From the NCBI GenBank assembly GCA_933228895.1, contig OW121848.1, positions 156,938,688-157,002,687 of the forward strand: 64,000 bases of DNA. The letters are read 5' to 3'. Position 1 is the stretch's first letter, and each line of letters begins with the position of its first letter. Both the position numbers and the translations under genes were made by a program. The notes beneath the pieces are model-generated. The model was not told where the DNA came from and ran no database searches. It was given only the letters and a program-made list of their open reading frames with translations. The DNA is from Platycnemis pennipes. Its lineage: Eukaryota > Arthropoda > Insecta > Odonata > Platycnemididae. Positions 47,313 to 59,490 of this stretch are shown piece by piece.

Positions 47313-50300
47313 TCTTCTGTGTTCTCACATATCATAGCACCACATGTACTCCCGGTTGCCGGCGGGCAGAACCGGACTACACCGCGGAAGAAAAGATTTT
47401 ATTTTCGCAAACGCAACGGCATCGCAAACAGTTGCGAAAACGCTCACCGAATCCTACCTTTGAATACTTTGTTCAGTCTCTTCTCTTAATATACGTGTGA
47501 CCTTTTATATGTATATTTCCATCATTTTCCTGCATAGAGCTAAAGATTAGCCAAAATTATGATGCTATATTTGAGGCTACATCTAAGATACATTATAATT
47601 AATTAAACATTAATTAAATAATACATGGCATTAATTAAACACAATATAAGACAAATATACTATTCTATGCAACAATGTTGTTTTACTCCGAAGATGCGGT
47701 AACAGCTTGATTTATTAAATTTTCAATATATTGATCAGCTTTGACTCCATGTCATTGTTAAAATGTGAGAACCTCAACTAATGGCATTCAAACATACACC
47801 AATGAATGAAAAATTATTAGGAAATGTTTCAGCTCCAGACAGAAAAAAAAACCCGTTTTAAATTTCATTTTTTTTAATTTCAGCCCACTGTGCGTTGGAA
47901 ATATGCGGGATCAAAGGGATTTAAGGGTTAGATCACACTGAATGCGCTTAAAAAAATGTGCATGCTTTTTAACGAAAATGATAATCCCCCCAGCATCTGA
48001 GAGTACCCTTCCGTTCACAAAATTTCTATCACATACTGTCAACAGCTCCGCCAACACGAAGAAACACTTCTGGTCAATTATCTGTAACGGAGTGGAAACA
48101 CAAGGAGTAAAGGTGGAAATGTAAATCTTTCACAGAAATTTTCAAGTCATAATAGAACTTCAAGCAGCGATCATATTTCAAACCTTCATTCCAGTGAACT
48201 TTGAGTGCACTACATTGCAATAAGTTTAACCCTGATGAAAAGATAGGGTGACATAAGCTCACATGATAAACACTTAAAACGACTGAGGGTTGAGAATTAC
48301 AGCAAAGGGTGTTGGAAAATGACATACCCTTGATTCGGGCCTCTAGTCTAAAAAGGTTTTACGAAATTGCAATATCTTCAGCTGGGACCAAAATAATGCT
48401 GGGATTTAAAATATTTCAAAAAATGTAGAATAAAGCCTTCTGCTGTTCTATTTTACCCGATTTTAAACTTATTCGCGCAAAAATGTATTAGCTGTGCTCT
48501 AAGTATAAATGATGTAATTCAAGTACTCTTCCCCTGGTTTAATTTTTCTCCTCGATGTTAATATTGGGAGAATATAATCCATTGAACCTCTCCTTGCTTC
48601 ACTTAATGGCTGACAATTCTTCCAATGACCAATCAGTAGTTGCTCTTTGAATCCAAGGTTTCCTTGGCGTTTCAGTTGAAGCGTAACGGGCGTTCCTCCG
48701 CAGGATACTTCTATTGGCAATAGGTTTCTTCAGCTCACCACTTCTGATCTGAAGACTACAACAAGATGATTAAGGCCACCATTGTTCCCATTAAGAATCT
48801 TCACACGATGAATGAATGAAAGCCAAAAACTAAACATCATTAATTTAAATTAATAAATCACCAATCTCATTTACTAATGATCTATCGATACCAGAGATAT
48901 TTCTGTGATTTCAAAGACTCTTCACACACCGTAAACGTAAAAGGCAAGGCAAACATAACAGTTTAGATGTTGCTTGAAAACTTTAATTTGGATGCTGAGC
49001 ATCTCAACAGCGATGCAATAATATCGTATGCACTGATATTTTGCTTAAACGGGCGACAGTTTTCCCCCGCCTACTTAAACATCGTTCCCAGTGCTATCAA
49101 CTTGGCCTTCCAGAATTTCGGGCGTGATACGGGATATGATACGGGATATGATACGGGGGTTAGATGAAGGCCTCGAAATACTCACTATTTCGACGCTTTC
49201 TTCTAACGTCTTCCCCTTTCCTTTTATGACCGAGGGATCAAAGCCTCGAATAGGCCTTCCAGCAGATGGCAAGGAGAGCATGCGAAACGGGTATTTCCGA
49301 TTTAACTTTTTAACAGGAGCAAACCGTGGAGCCATAATGAATTCCAGTTATGACTATTTTTAAAAGAGTAAGATATTTTCATAAGAGGATGAAATTGCTA
49401 CACCGGCACAAAGGTTCTTTTCGAAACGACAATGAGGGCCATTAACTTCGTGGGTGCCTGCATTTTTAAGGGCAGAGAGTGAGAATACATGAAAAATCCT
49501 TTCTCACTTTTGCTGATAGTTAAAACCTCATCGCCCTTTAACATCGGCCGCAATGCCGTTCCTTTCTAAAATTTGCATGTGTAACATCTTTTATTGAATC
49601 AACGTCGGAGGCCAAGGGTTTTGCGCAGTTTTTACACTAATCATTTAATTAGCTTAAATCTAAGGTTGCGTTGAAATTTAACGTTATCATTTAAGATATA
49701 AATTTATTCAAACCCGATTATTGTTCCAGTTTTCGATGAATATCAGACACAAAATAGAGGAAGAAAACCTGCCAGCATCTCAAATAATTCAATTTCATTT
49801 TCAATTTCTCAATAATAATTTCTCCCTTTGAAGATGTATTATATTACGATGAACGCGCTATAGGAAATACGGCATTATTATTCTAAGCACGCCACCAAGT
49901 GCTCTTGAAATTGTCTCAAGCTCCAAATTATTCTCGGGCAAACGATATAATTAATGGAACTTCAAAAGATATTGGTTTCCTATGCGCGACACAGCCGTAT
50001 TGGGCAGGAAAAATTCACTGGAATTTTCCACTCAATTCAGACGTCGGCTTCGACGACGGTGGCCTCTCAGTTGAAGCTCGAAATGCACATTCCTCTGCTT
50101 GGTTATCTCTCTTTCTGCACCACGGCCGATATTCAGGCAGACTCTCATCGTGGATCACTATTCCTCCTCCGCCAGCAATGCCCTCTCTTCGTGACCTCGA
50201 CCTCCGTCCCTAAGATGCTGGGGTCCTCGATCTACTCCCAAGGGTCCCCAGCGACGACCCTCAGCACCTCGTCGACCGCGTTGACGATTACTGGGTCGCG

Positions 50301-52087
50301 TCCCAGTTGCAACCGACATGCTTGCATGCACACCGTGTCGATGTTGAAACATCGGACTGAGCTCAGCCGAAGCAAACACTCTTTTAAATTAACTGTCGCA
50401 CTGCTCCAATGCTGGAAGCTTACTTATTTCTAGCACATCTATTATGCACAGTAAAAACCTGTAAAATGTAGCCTAAATTGCCCCGGTAACACCATATCCT
50501 CTTTCAAAATATTCAAATTCCCTAGAAGTGAAGTTATATTTCACATCATAAGAGCCAATATGTGAGTGTAAAAGAACTAATATTGAACTGTTACCGCATA
50601 CACGACGCAAAAAGAATTTTTAGCCTACTCAGGCCAAACCTATCAAGCTAACCTTATAGCGCTTATCGTAAAAATCTGACTGCCGTAATCATCTTACATA
50701 ATGTGGTTTTGAATTTCGGTCAAAAAATTTAGACTTAAAAAAGACACAACAGAGTGTACACAATCATAGAGTCCAGATGAATGGGATGAGTTGGTGAAGA
50801 TAAAGGTAGTGTAATAAGCAATTATGGATATAAATATTAGATATGAGAAAATAAGGGAATCTTGGCAGTAGAACGTTATAAAATACTCCTATCGGAGAAG
50901 CTCATTTTTTCAAGGAGGCTCCTGATTAAGTGATTAAATGATTAAGTGTCAAATCGCGTTGCCTCAGCACTTTTTCGTCAGAAAGATAAATATTTAAACC
51001 CAATTTAATAACTCTGTTGCTCTGCGAAGACTTTAATTTCGTTTCTCAAATTCAATCTGTCGCATTTCCTCCTATCTCAGGAATTCATTTACCAGCGGAA
51101 TGAGCCCCAATTCAAAAAAAAGCAAGAGGAATTTCGTAATCGACGTCAAACCGGATGCCGTACGAGAGAGCTATGCGATAAACTGCTAAGCCATTTTTCT
51201 CAGAATCAAGCTAAGACGTGACGACATAATACAGGAAAATCAAAATTTGAAATAATGGGCTATAAATAAATTAAGACGTTTCTCCTCTTAATTTGTATTT
51301 CTTCTTCTGGCAAATAGTACGGTAGTATTAACAGAATTTCGCAAAATAGGAGGCAATTCCGACAATAACGTTCGCTGAAGGTATAAAAAACAGATTAGAA
51401 GTATTGGTCCGTGATGCTAATAGGCACCTCTACTTTGAGGAAATGGGGTGTACACAAGTCCTCATTCCAAGATCAAACCTGACTCGCCTCGTACGTGTTC
51501 AATGCATCTAATGGTGCAATAGGGCCGAGAGGGAAAAAGCAGCAACTTACACTCTGAGCAGTAGGCCTCACCAACAGGAAAAAATGGGAATGACATGTAC
51601 ATTACTTTCTCCGAACAAGTTAACACAATTTTTAATAGGTTATAATATTGTACCCTACTTCAGAAATTCTGAATGGTATTTTTTATTCACGTCTAATCAT
51701 TCAAGATAGTCGTTCCTTACGCTCTTATGTTTGATCATTCTGAAGCATTAATTTAAAAGAAGGTTGAAATGTTGAGGTCGTCAAATGACGAAGAAGGAAT
51801 ACATCAACAAGGAAATCATCGCAGCGAGTTTTCTTTTTTCAATGGCGAAGAAAGCACTCACTTAAATCTAAATAAACACTTCGCAAGATCAGTGGAAAGC
51901 CATGGCGTGTCGGGAATATTTCCGTTAACCGTTCCTGATCCAGGAAACATTAATTTATTTTTGTTTGATTCAAAGTCGAAATTCTGTCAAGAGTTTTAAA
52001 TCCTTGTCCTCACCACGAGGAAAATAACTCGTGCGTCATCGGCAGGACTGACTTTCTTAAATTTACATCTATAAATCAGAGTTGTCA
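47313..52087. other. Unassigned sequence, 4.8 kb
   Basis: Mostly AT-rich. A 12-bp tandem repeat (ATGATACGGGAT, about three units) lies at 49124-49159. 49.95-50.38 kb is moderately GC-rich with a 159-codon plus frame (49954-50433) and open minus frames, none recognised. No gene called. Confidence 0.4.
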
Positions 52088-52095
52088 CTCTAAAG
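52088..52095 (+). repeat. hAT target-site duplication, left
   Basis: CTCTAAAG, identical to 55725-55732. Eight bases is the duplication length of hAT transposons. Confidence 0.9.
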
Positions 52096-53104
52096 CAGGG
52101 GTCTCCAAACTTTTAAGCCCGAGGGCCGCATTAAATATCAAAAAGCAGTTTGGGGGCCGACTACACACCCGAGGTCCAAATAAAAAAGAATCAAAACAAG
52201 GATGTTGTTTTTTATTATTTATTTAATATTATTTAATTCAGTTATTACTTAATAACATTTTGATAAACTACACATGAGCACCGGTATTAGTGGGAATGGT
52301 GAAATCGTTTCCTGGATGCCAAAATTGCAGACATTTCTGGCTATAGATTTAATGTCCCTAACATCAACAGTGACCTGAGTTCAGGGAAGCGCTTGAAGGA
52401 ACGCTCCGGTTTGACGGAGGGAGGAGAGACTTCGACCAAAGCAAGCTCAATAGGGTGGCTCAAACACCAGTAAGCCTTGATAACAAAAGGTTTTCTCAAT
52501 TCTCAATTTAATTTAACTTTAAAAAATCACAACACTCGTTAGATACTATTACGAATTTCATAAACCAGCGGGGCGAATCGATATCATTGATTGGCACTAA
52601 GTAATTAATTGTTCTCATTATGTAAGCTATGTTAGCTCGACATGATGGATAAATCACTCATACTTCCGAAATCAGTGCAAAATTTTCCTTTCTCATCAAG
52701 GAAGCATCATGCGCTCTTGCAAGTTGCAGACAAATATTACTGTTAAACCTGCATATTAGCCACATAGCCCTCAATCTGATATTTCTCCCTCACCCTTCAG
52801 AATCTGTTTTCTTATCTTTGCCTTCGTATGCAGTTCCTACACCTTCAAAAAACGTCGAAATACATTCATTTCCTTCAAAGTCGAATATTTAAGCAAAAAT
52901 AAATCCATTCACTCATGCAAAATCACATGTCATTGTAAAATTTGTTTATCGCTTTTTTATGGTAACGCCATGCCACGGGCTCTACAAGAGCTGTTTATTA
53001 ATTGTCTAATGCCTAGTGGTATCCTCGTCCGTTCTCCTCGGAGCGCAACGACGCGCTGAGATATCATCAGACTAATTTATTTCTCAAATTGTTCTTCACA
53101 TATT

Positions 53105-55029
53105 TCATTCTAGAACATGTTTGTTCACACGAGTATGTTGTTCAAAGATTGAAAGTCTCAACTCAATAACCTGCAGCTGCAGTTCATCTGGGCAACTGGC
53201 CACATCTGCTTCAAGTGGGTTTTGAAACAGTCTCACTTCTGCTGCCTTTGAATCCGAAAAGTCAGAAAACCCCTCCTGAAACTGCAGCTGGAGGTATTTG
53301 ATGATCTCGCGTGCAAATGACGTGGGGAACTCAGCTGTTGCTTCGGCCATGAAGACTTCTGAAAGTGCGTCAAGTTGTTGTCCTGTACTTGTTCCAAAAA
53401 CGAGGCAAGTTTAAATCTGAAGGCATTCAGGTGGGTGTAAAGATCAGGAACTAGATATTTCTCCCCTTGTAGTTTTATGTTCAGAAAATTTAGATGACTA
53501 GTTATGTCTGCAGCAAAGGCCAATTTCCATACCCACTCTTCATCAGACTGTAATGGCTGAAGTCACCTATTTCCTTTCTTAATTCAAATACTCTGCTCAG
53601 AACTTTCTCACAACTTAGCCATCTTACTGTTGTGTATTATGGTTAATCTTGCCATTCTGTGTCTGTATCTTTCTACATGTTTCAGAACTGTCTTTCGTTG
53701 AGCCCACTTGACCTTATTAAATTCACCATCTTCACCAAAGGATTCAGTACACTGCTGATGTCCACATATCTAGCACACGAAGCTTGCTGGTGAATAATAC
53801 AGTGCAGCGACATTGGTTGTGAAATGTTTTTCTCATTAGACATCTGCTTCACTTGTCCAACCAAGCATGTCTTTATGCCACTGAAGTTCTTTCCTCCATC
53901 AACAGTCAGGCAACTGAGGTTGGTCCAGTCCAAGTTATAATCATCAATTGTTTTTTTCAATTCATTGAATATAACCTCTCCGGTAACAGTGCCATACATG
54001 TTATACGTAGGGAAGCCAGCTCTTGTGTTATGCTCATGTCTTCATCCACACCTCTAATGAACACAAGCAGTTGAGAGGTGGAACAGCTGTCCAGAAATTC
54101 ATCCATTGAAATTGAAAAATGGCGAAACTTGCTAGCATTTTTTGCTACTTGAGTCACAATGTTTTCACGAATGTCTGCAACATGGCGGGAAATGTTATTT
54201 GCACCCATAGCTACATTTTCAAAATGTTTAGACTTTTCTGGGCAATGTGCCTGAGCATCCTCCAACAAGCATTTCTTCACTACTTCATCATCTGTAAACG
54301 GTTTATTTATTTATTGTTTTTAATGTTTACCCAACATATAAATATAATTACAGGGTAAGCAATCAAACGATTAAACAAGATAATACAAATATTATTAGCA
54401 CTGGTCAAAAACGCTAGACAAACAAGATAATACGAATATTAATAACATTGGATATTTATAAATATCAATTGGTTAATCACATGCATGAATTATTCATTCT
54501 ACACATCAACAACATTAACAACATTACCTCAGTGTGATTAGATTTGAAATTAGCTCTCTTAAAAATATATTTGTATCTTGATACAAATTCAGATCATTGC
54601 AATATTTGTTACATGTAATACACAATCTATTAATAGGAGAATTTTTGCAGTATTCACTATTAACATTCATGACATAAAATGCCATCGTATTTCTCCCCTT
54701 TCTAGATGGAACAGGGAAATTTAATCGATTCAACAGCAATCGGTTTGCCACTTTTAGCCAGGACGTAGGCAACTTTATAACTGGCTATAGTTAAGGATAC
54801 ATTTTCATTTGAGGATTATCTGAACAATGTCCTCTGTGATGTGACTTGAATTTGTAATTAAGAACATTTTTCGGCGAGGACTTATTCCCTCCAACTGTGC
54901 ATATTTCTCCTGATTTTTGCTTCGATGATGACGGCGCAGGTTGTATTCTTTCATCACAGCCGCGGTTTCGTTGCAAATAACACACAAAACTTTCTCGCCG
55001 GATTTGATGAAGAAGTATTTCAAACTCAA
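53105..55029 (-). pseudogene. hAT transposase, BED-finger type, frameshifted
   Basis: Pieces in N-to-C order on the minus strand. 54805-55029 is a BED-like finger with C16 and C19 and 'KEYNLRRHH' at 28-35; the second histidine expected after 'SK' is replaced by Asn (residue 39). 53957-54280 is preceded in frame by FTDDEVV and reads KKCLLEDAQ and FRHFSISMDEFLDSCSTSQL. 53682-53999 reads LTVDGGKNFSGIKTCLVGQV, SLHCIIHQQ and RSSGLNERQF. 53233-53523 reads AFAADITSHLNFLNIKLQGE. 53105-53350 reads EFPTSFAREI, DVASCPDELQLQVIELR. This order fits the BED-finger hAT transposases related to ZBED/GTF2IRD2-type proteins. I could not find the C-terminal dimerisation block. At least four frame breaks are visible. 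Confidence 0.9.
54298..54785 (-). mobile_element. Possible LINE fragment nested in the hAT transposase
   Basis: Sequence that breaks the transposase between the BED finger and FTDDEVV. Its left edge has a TTTA-rich run (54300-54320), as expected of a LINE tail. The minus frame 54524-54772 reads NRLNFPVPSRKGRNTMAFYV and NSPINRLCITCNKYC, resembling the last part of some non-LTR RTs (R.F..P..R...F......SP...N). No clear target duplication is seen, so the boundaries are estimates. Confidence 0.4.
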
Positions 55030-55724
55030 TTCTTATTGAAATTGCCGACAATCGCCGTCTATTTTTCTTTTCTCCTTCTCGGCTATCGTTGGGCACTAAA
55101 ATAAAATGACTTCAACATGAATAAATAGTGAAACTGAAAGTATCTATACATCCACTTATGATAGAGAGATTGTTGCTTTTAATTTTCCTCTGCAGAATAT
55201 TCGGAAAATTCTTGTTAAATCCACGACTTACCCAATACACACTGGTATGTAATTACGCAAAGGAAATTATCACTAAATAAAATAGACAACATGTTTCGCA
55301 ATTAAAATTCGCTAACTGACACCAACACCTCCTCATCGCAGCAGTCAACCGCAACTGGCAAACTGTGATCAAAATAACCAAGTCTTGTATAAGAAGCAAC
55401 CCGTTCAAAAATTCTGCCACTAGATGGCGTTACATCATCTCATTGGCCAAAAATGTTCTTGTCATTGACTGTGAACAGATGAAGAAAAAGTAAGCAGCGA
55501 ATAAAGTTTTGCAATGTAGTGATCGGTTGGAAAGCATAACGCACTACTGCGCGCCTCTGTTTTAATTCGGTTTAAACGTAACGTCCACGTAAGCGGCGGC
55601 TGATCTTGCAGGATACACGTAAATTTCAGTAATGTTTTTCCGCAGATAAAAAGGTCTCCACGGGCCGGATGAGAGGGTCTCGCGGGCCGCATCTGGCCCG
55701 CGGACCGTAGTTTGGAGACCCCTG

Positions 55725-55732
55725 CTCTAAAG
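55725..55732 (+). repeat. hAT target-site duplication, right
   Basis: CTCTAAAG, matching 52088-52095 exactly. Confidence 0.9.
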
Positions 55733-56070
55733 GCTTGAATAAGATTAATTTTACACAAATTAAGGGATTGGGTTTTAGGTCCGGTCAAGCTAAATGATTT
55801 TTCTTAGCGCAAATCCCTTCATTGAACGATTTTCTGTTTCCCGTATTCTAGCTTGAACAATGGAGCATACCTGACTTACGTACAAATTTTACTCGTCTGG
55901 TAATCCAAATGTTCATTTATATAACATTTTCACCCTAGATGTCGTGTGGGTCTTAGGATTTAGTTTATGCTGGTTATATGATAAAAGGCAAAAAATAATC
56001 AGTCCATTTCCGTGTTCCAATTTAAATGAATAACGAATGTATTTTTGCTCACGCAAATGATTTAAAGCAA
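55733..56070. other. Unassigned sequence
   Basis: Nothing recognised. Confidence 0.35.
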
Positions 56071-56263
56071 ACGTGCAAGGATGTAATGGCTGATCGTAGG
56101 TTTTCGCAGCGTGGATGATGTCCGGTTGTCACTTTCGGTGGCAGCTGCGTCACAGGCATTGTCGTACTCCAAGTCGTACTGCAACGGGTATGAAAGCTTG
56201 GAGTACGACAATGCCTGTGACGCAGCTGCCACCGAAAGTGACAACCGGACGTGCAAGGATGTA
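56071..56263. mobile_element. Perfect palindrome flanked by 15-bp direct repeats
   Basis: Arms 56120-56173 and 56197-56250 are perfect reverse complements over 54 bp, with a 23-bp loop (56174-56196). The unit is bracketed by ACGTGCAAGGATGTA at 56071-56085 and 56249-56263, overlapping the palindrome's outer end by two bases. A 163-bp insertion with a 15-bp target duplication explains this. The lead-in 'ggttttcgcagcg' resembles the terminal block of the other palindromic insertions. The two opposing open frames (56062-56256 minus and 56111-56395 plus) are mirror products. Confidence 0.85.
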
Positions 56264-56920
56264 CCTATCGCTTATAAGCATAAAAAAATAGTTATATTTC
56301 CGGAAATGGGGAAAAAGTATTACGAGTTCCTAAAGAAAAGCGCATTTCCTGCTGATAAATCAACTTGCATGCCATTTACGGGCGGCGCATACTAAGTAAG
56401 AGATAATTAAGAGGAAAAATAAGAGGATAGAGTTGCATCTTTCCATTACCTCCTCATCTTGTTTACTACGAACATTTTTTGTCACATCCTAATAAATCTA
56501 CTTAGCGTTAAAAGACAGCATTTTTTTTAAGGGGATGCGACGTCTAGGGCTCCGTAGGTAAGCCACGACTCCCTAAGGGAAGTCCTTCCCAAGTGAGCGC
56601 CGAAGTGAAATCCCCAACCCCCTCGCCGCCGCGCCGCCGGCACCGCATTCGTCGCCAAGCGCGACCGGCCGAGGGCGACGCCAAGCGTCCGTTCGCGGCA
56701 CTTCTCCCTCCGCCCCCTCGCGAGAGGTGGGGGTGAAGTTCGAGCTCTCCAAAAGGATTGGCTAGCCGGCGGTACCTGTGCTGGATGCAATGATCGATTG
56801 AAGAGAAAAGTCGGAATGGATTGCTCGTGGAGTGGGCATACAACTGCTCTCCCATCACAGGGATCAGGGTATGATTCCCAGAAAAGGCATTCTCAGTGGT
56901 GTAGGCACGTAACAAAATGG
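56264..56920. other. Unassigned, GC-rich block at 56.56-56.79 kb
   Basis: A CpG-rich interval at 56560-56790 with opposing open frames, and AT-rich sequence before it. No gene recognised. Confidence 0.35.
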
Positions 56921-56929
56921 ATTTTTAAG

Positions 56930-57200
56930 GGTTCATGGTGGTCTATTTACTGGGTAGAGTGCTGGGCTACAGACCGGTAGGTTCCGGCTTACAATCCTGG
57001 GCAGAAGCTTTCTGGACACCACCGCTCAAAAATCCGCGCTATTTAATTTTCTGCACATCAGAACTCCGTAGGAAATCGCAGGTGGCCCAGAGAAAGGAAT
57101 TGGCCCCCCTACCCTGAATGTGTGAATTTTACATGACAATGGCTAAGTATGGGGTGAGATCTATCCTCACCTATCAAAAACCAACCTTCGGGTGGAACTT
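56930..57200 (+). mobile_element. SINE family D, diverged copy
   Basis: 'gtggtctatttactgggtag', 'gtgctgggctacagaccggt' and 'tctgcacatcagaactccgt' follow the SINE at 41904-42219 in order, ending with 'caaccttcgggtgg'. The B box is eroded ('ggcttacaatcctgggc'). Confidence 0.75.
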
Positions 57201-57204
57201 TTTT

Positions 57205-57300
57205 TAATTAGGATTTTGTTCGGCAAAACTCAATGGGCAGTCTTCTGTCCGACGGATAGGACGTGAAACCGTGGACCCCTTGGCGTTATTTGTAACGCAC
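57205..57300 (+). mobile_element. SINE family C, central fragment
   Basis: 'ctgtccgacggataggacg' followed by 'accgtggaccccttggcg' matches the conserved central part of the SINE at 40207-40519, in the opposite orientation to that copy. The tRNA-like head and tail are absent. It lies directly downstream of a family D SINE. Confidence 0.6.
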
Positions 57301-59360
57301 AGACTGATTGAAGTACCGAGTATCTCTCTTTCCTTCCTCTATCTCAACTGAAAATACCAGCAAATTCCACAGTAACCTCTTCAATGCAGTCAGCTGTTGC
57401 TCACCAACTCTTAACAAACAGAAAGAGGTAAAGAGGTAACTTTGATCCCATTTTGTCGATAGCAAAAAAGGAGTTTTAAAAGTATGCTGCCATTCGAGTT
57501 CGGAGGGAACAATTGGAATGACCTCATCATTGGGTGCAGCCTGAAGTCGGGCGCGAAGTGCTCTTGCTCCCTTCCTCCTCAACTTTCTGAAGCGACGGGC
57601 ACTTTGACTCTCTCCAGATTATTTTTCGCGGCCATCTACGAATTTCTTTCGCTGAAGCAAGTTTCCACTTTCCGCGGAATCGGATGTGACCCAACAACTT
57701 CTCCATTCCTCATTCAACGTCATTGAGTTACAAAATTAATAGAATAACTAGGTTGGGAATCATTCTCAGCTTGTAAGTTGAAAGTCAAGTCTGGAAGCGC
57801 GGTAAAATAGAGGACGGTGTATCTGTATGAATGAGAGGGAAAAAAAAGTTCAAAAGATGGATATTACTTTTTGTTGCAATAATTAGCATTTCAGGATATT
57901 TAAATTACTGATGTAATGATAGCAACTGGATGTGAACAGAATGACAGCCAAATTTTTCAGACTACACCTTGAGCAAGACCTGAGGGCAATCCACTCCTTC
58001 AAAGTGATTTCGGCGGAAGAGCTCTTTTTATGAGCAAGGAGACTTCAGTCCTTACTTCCTCTGCCTAATCTAATGAAAGCTTTCGTACCACTTGTTCGGA
58101 TGATATCGTTGTAAAAACCGGAAAAACACCAAATTTTACAGTATTTTTATTAGATTGGTAGGCCACTAGCGGAATATACCTGTATCTCGCCTCTCATTCT
58201 CCAACAATGTAGAACCTCCCAGTCTAGCCCAACCCAAGTCTAGTCCAAATCATTCCTACAAATTTAAATACCTAACATTAACTGCACGACATTTAGAGCA
58301 CCCATTAGTTTTTCTCGTGTGCCAACGCGGCATTCTCCACTCTATCACCTTCTTTAACGCGCCCAACCCCCTCCAAGTGTACACTTATCTAACTCAACTA
58401 CCTTCACATGGCTTCTACTGATATTCTTTCCTCTCAAACCATGGTTAATGCTTACACATTAGTCTTATACTACTCCAATCAAAACCTTTTCCATTTTCCT
58501 CACCTCAAAGTCTTCTAGTTTTCATCACTCTCTTTTCACAAGGATCGCGCTAGCAAGTGGTGTCAAGCAACGCTAAGCGTTGGAGTTAGTAGCAACCCGT
58601 TCTTCAAATTTCTACTCATCATCCCCTCAGTATGTCATTCCATTTCATTTCCAATACGGATGAAAAAAACAGTATATTTCCCTTTAAAATGTATTTCGAA
58701 GCTATGGAATCAATTATAAAACTGCAAACCTAGCAGACGATACAACTTACAAGCTCACGAAAACCCAATTTGTCATTATCACCTCCAATGCTGTCCATCA
58801 AGGGACGGTAAATAAGGTTCATATTCCGTCTTAGAATGCAATCTCACGAACCCAGCACAAAATAATTGGTGTTCCATACCATCAGAATAAAATGAAATTA
58901 CTTATTTTTTTGTGTATTTGGAGTTTAAAAATCGATTACCAAATAAGTTAGGTAAACATATGAATTTCTCGATGAATAATTATAAAACTAATCTCATTTA
59001 CCCTAAAATGTAAATTAAAATCAGCAAGGCCGCCAATTAAATTGCAGCGAAAATCCCTCTTAACGCCTCTGAACACCATTAACCGGTTTTATATTCGCGG
59101 CAGATTTTACGTCATGGGAATAACTATGCGGCATAATTTAAATCTGAATTTTTCTCTTTTTTTTCAGAACAATATTTAATTTTTTAAATAAAAAAATTTC
59201 ACCTGTGACTAGTTTTACGCATTCGTCATCCATATACACGGGACAATACAGAATGAATTGCACATTAATTTCTGGAATATTACCATAATAAAACAAAACA
59301 AGGAAAACTTTAGTGCTCCACTCATCATTTATGGGACAGATACGTATCTGCTTTCGGCCC
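57301..59360. other. Unassigned sequence
   Basis: No recognised gene. Frames of 60-100 codons only. Confidence 0.4.
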
Positions 59361-59490
59361 ATCCCACACTGAAGCCTATATATGGGACATATATGGGAAA
59401 TATATGTAACACATATGGGCTTCAGTGTGGGATAGACCATCGTCAGGTATACAGTGTACCTGAAGATAGTAATCGGTAAGAAACCGGTAG
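59361..59490. repeat. Short inverted repeat with adjacent hammerhead-like motif
   Basis: 16-bp arms at 59361-59376 and 59418-59433 (ATCCCACACTGAAGCC and its complement) enclose a TATATGGG-rich centre. Immediately downstream, CTGAAGA at 59460-59466 is followed by GAAACC at 59480-59485. The stem between them is weak. It could be the end of a Penelope-like element, but this is uncertain. Confidence 0.5.

Larger units (their letters stand above)
52096..55724 (-). mobile_element. hAT DNA transposon, complete ends, inactivated
   Basis: 3,629 bp bounded by terminal inverted repeats that begin CAGGGGTCTCCAAACT at the left and the same sequence reversed at the right. Subterminal 'cccgagggccgcatt' and 'aatgcggcccg'-type blocks are present. 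It is flanked by the 8-bp duplication CTCTAAAG, diagnostic of hAT insertion. The coding remnants run on the minus strand from a BED finger (about 55.0 kb) to late transposase segments (53.1 kb). Frameshifts, a nested repeat and loss of the C-terminal dimerisation region make it inactive. Confidence 0.95.

Noticed and set aside
49954..50433. 159-codon plus frame, with protein-like minus-strand reading at 50.2-50.35 kb
   Set aside because: The minus reading looks plausible for about 35 residues but then meets a stop. Neither strand shows a known family, and the evidence is insufficient.
56062..56395. Paired plus and minus open frames with nearly the same protein start
   Set aside because: They are mirror translations of the perfect palindrome and not two genes.
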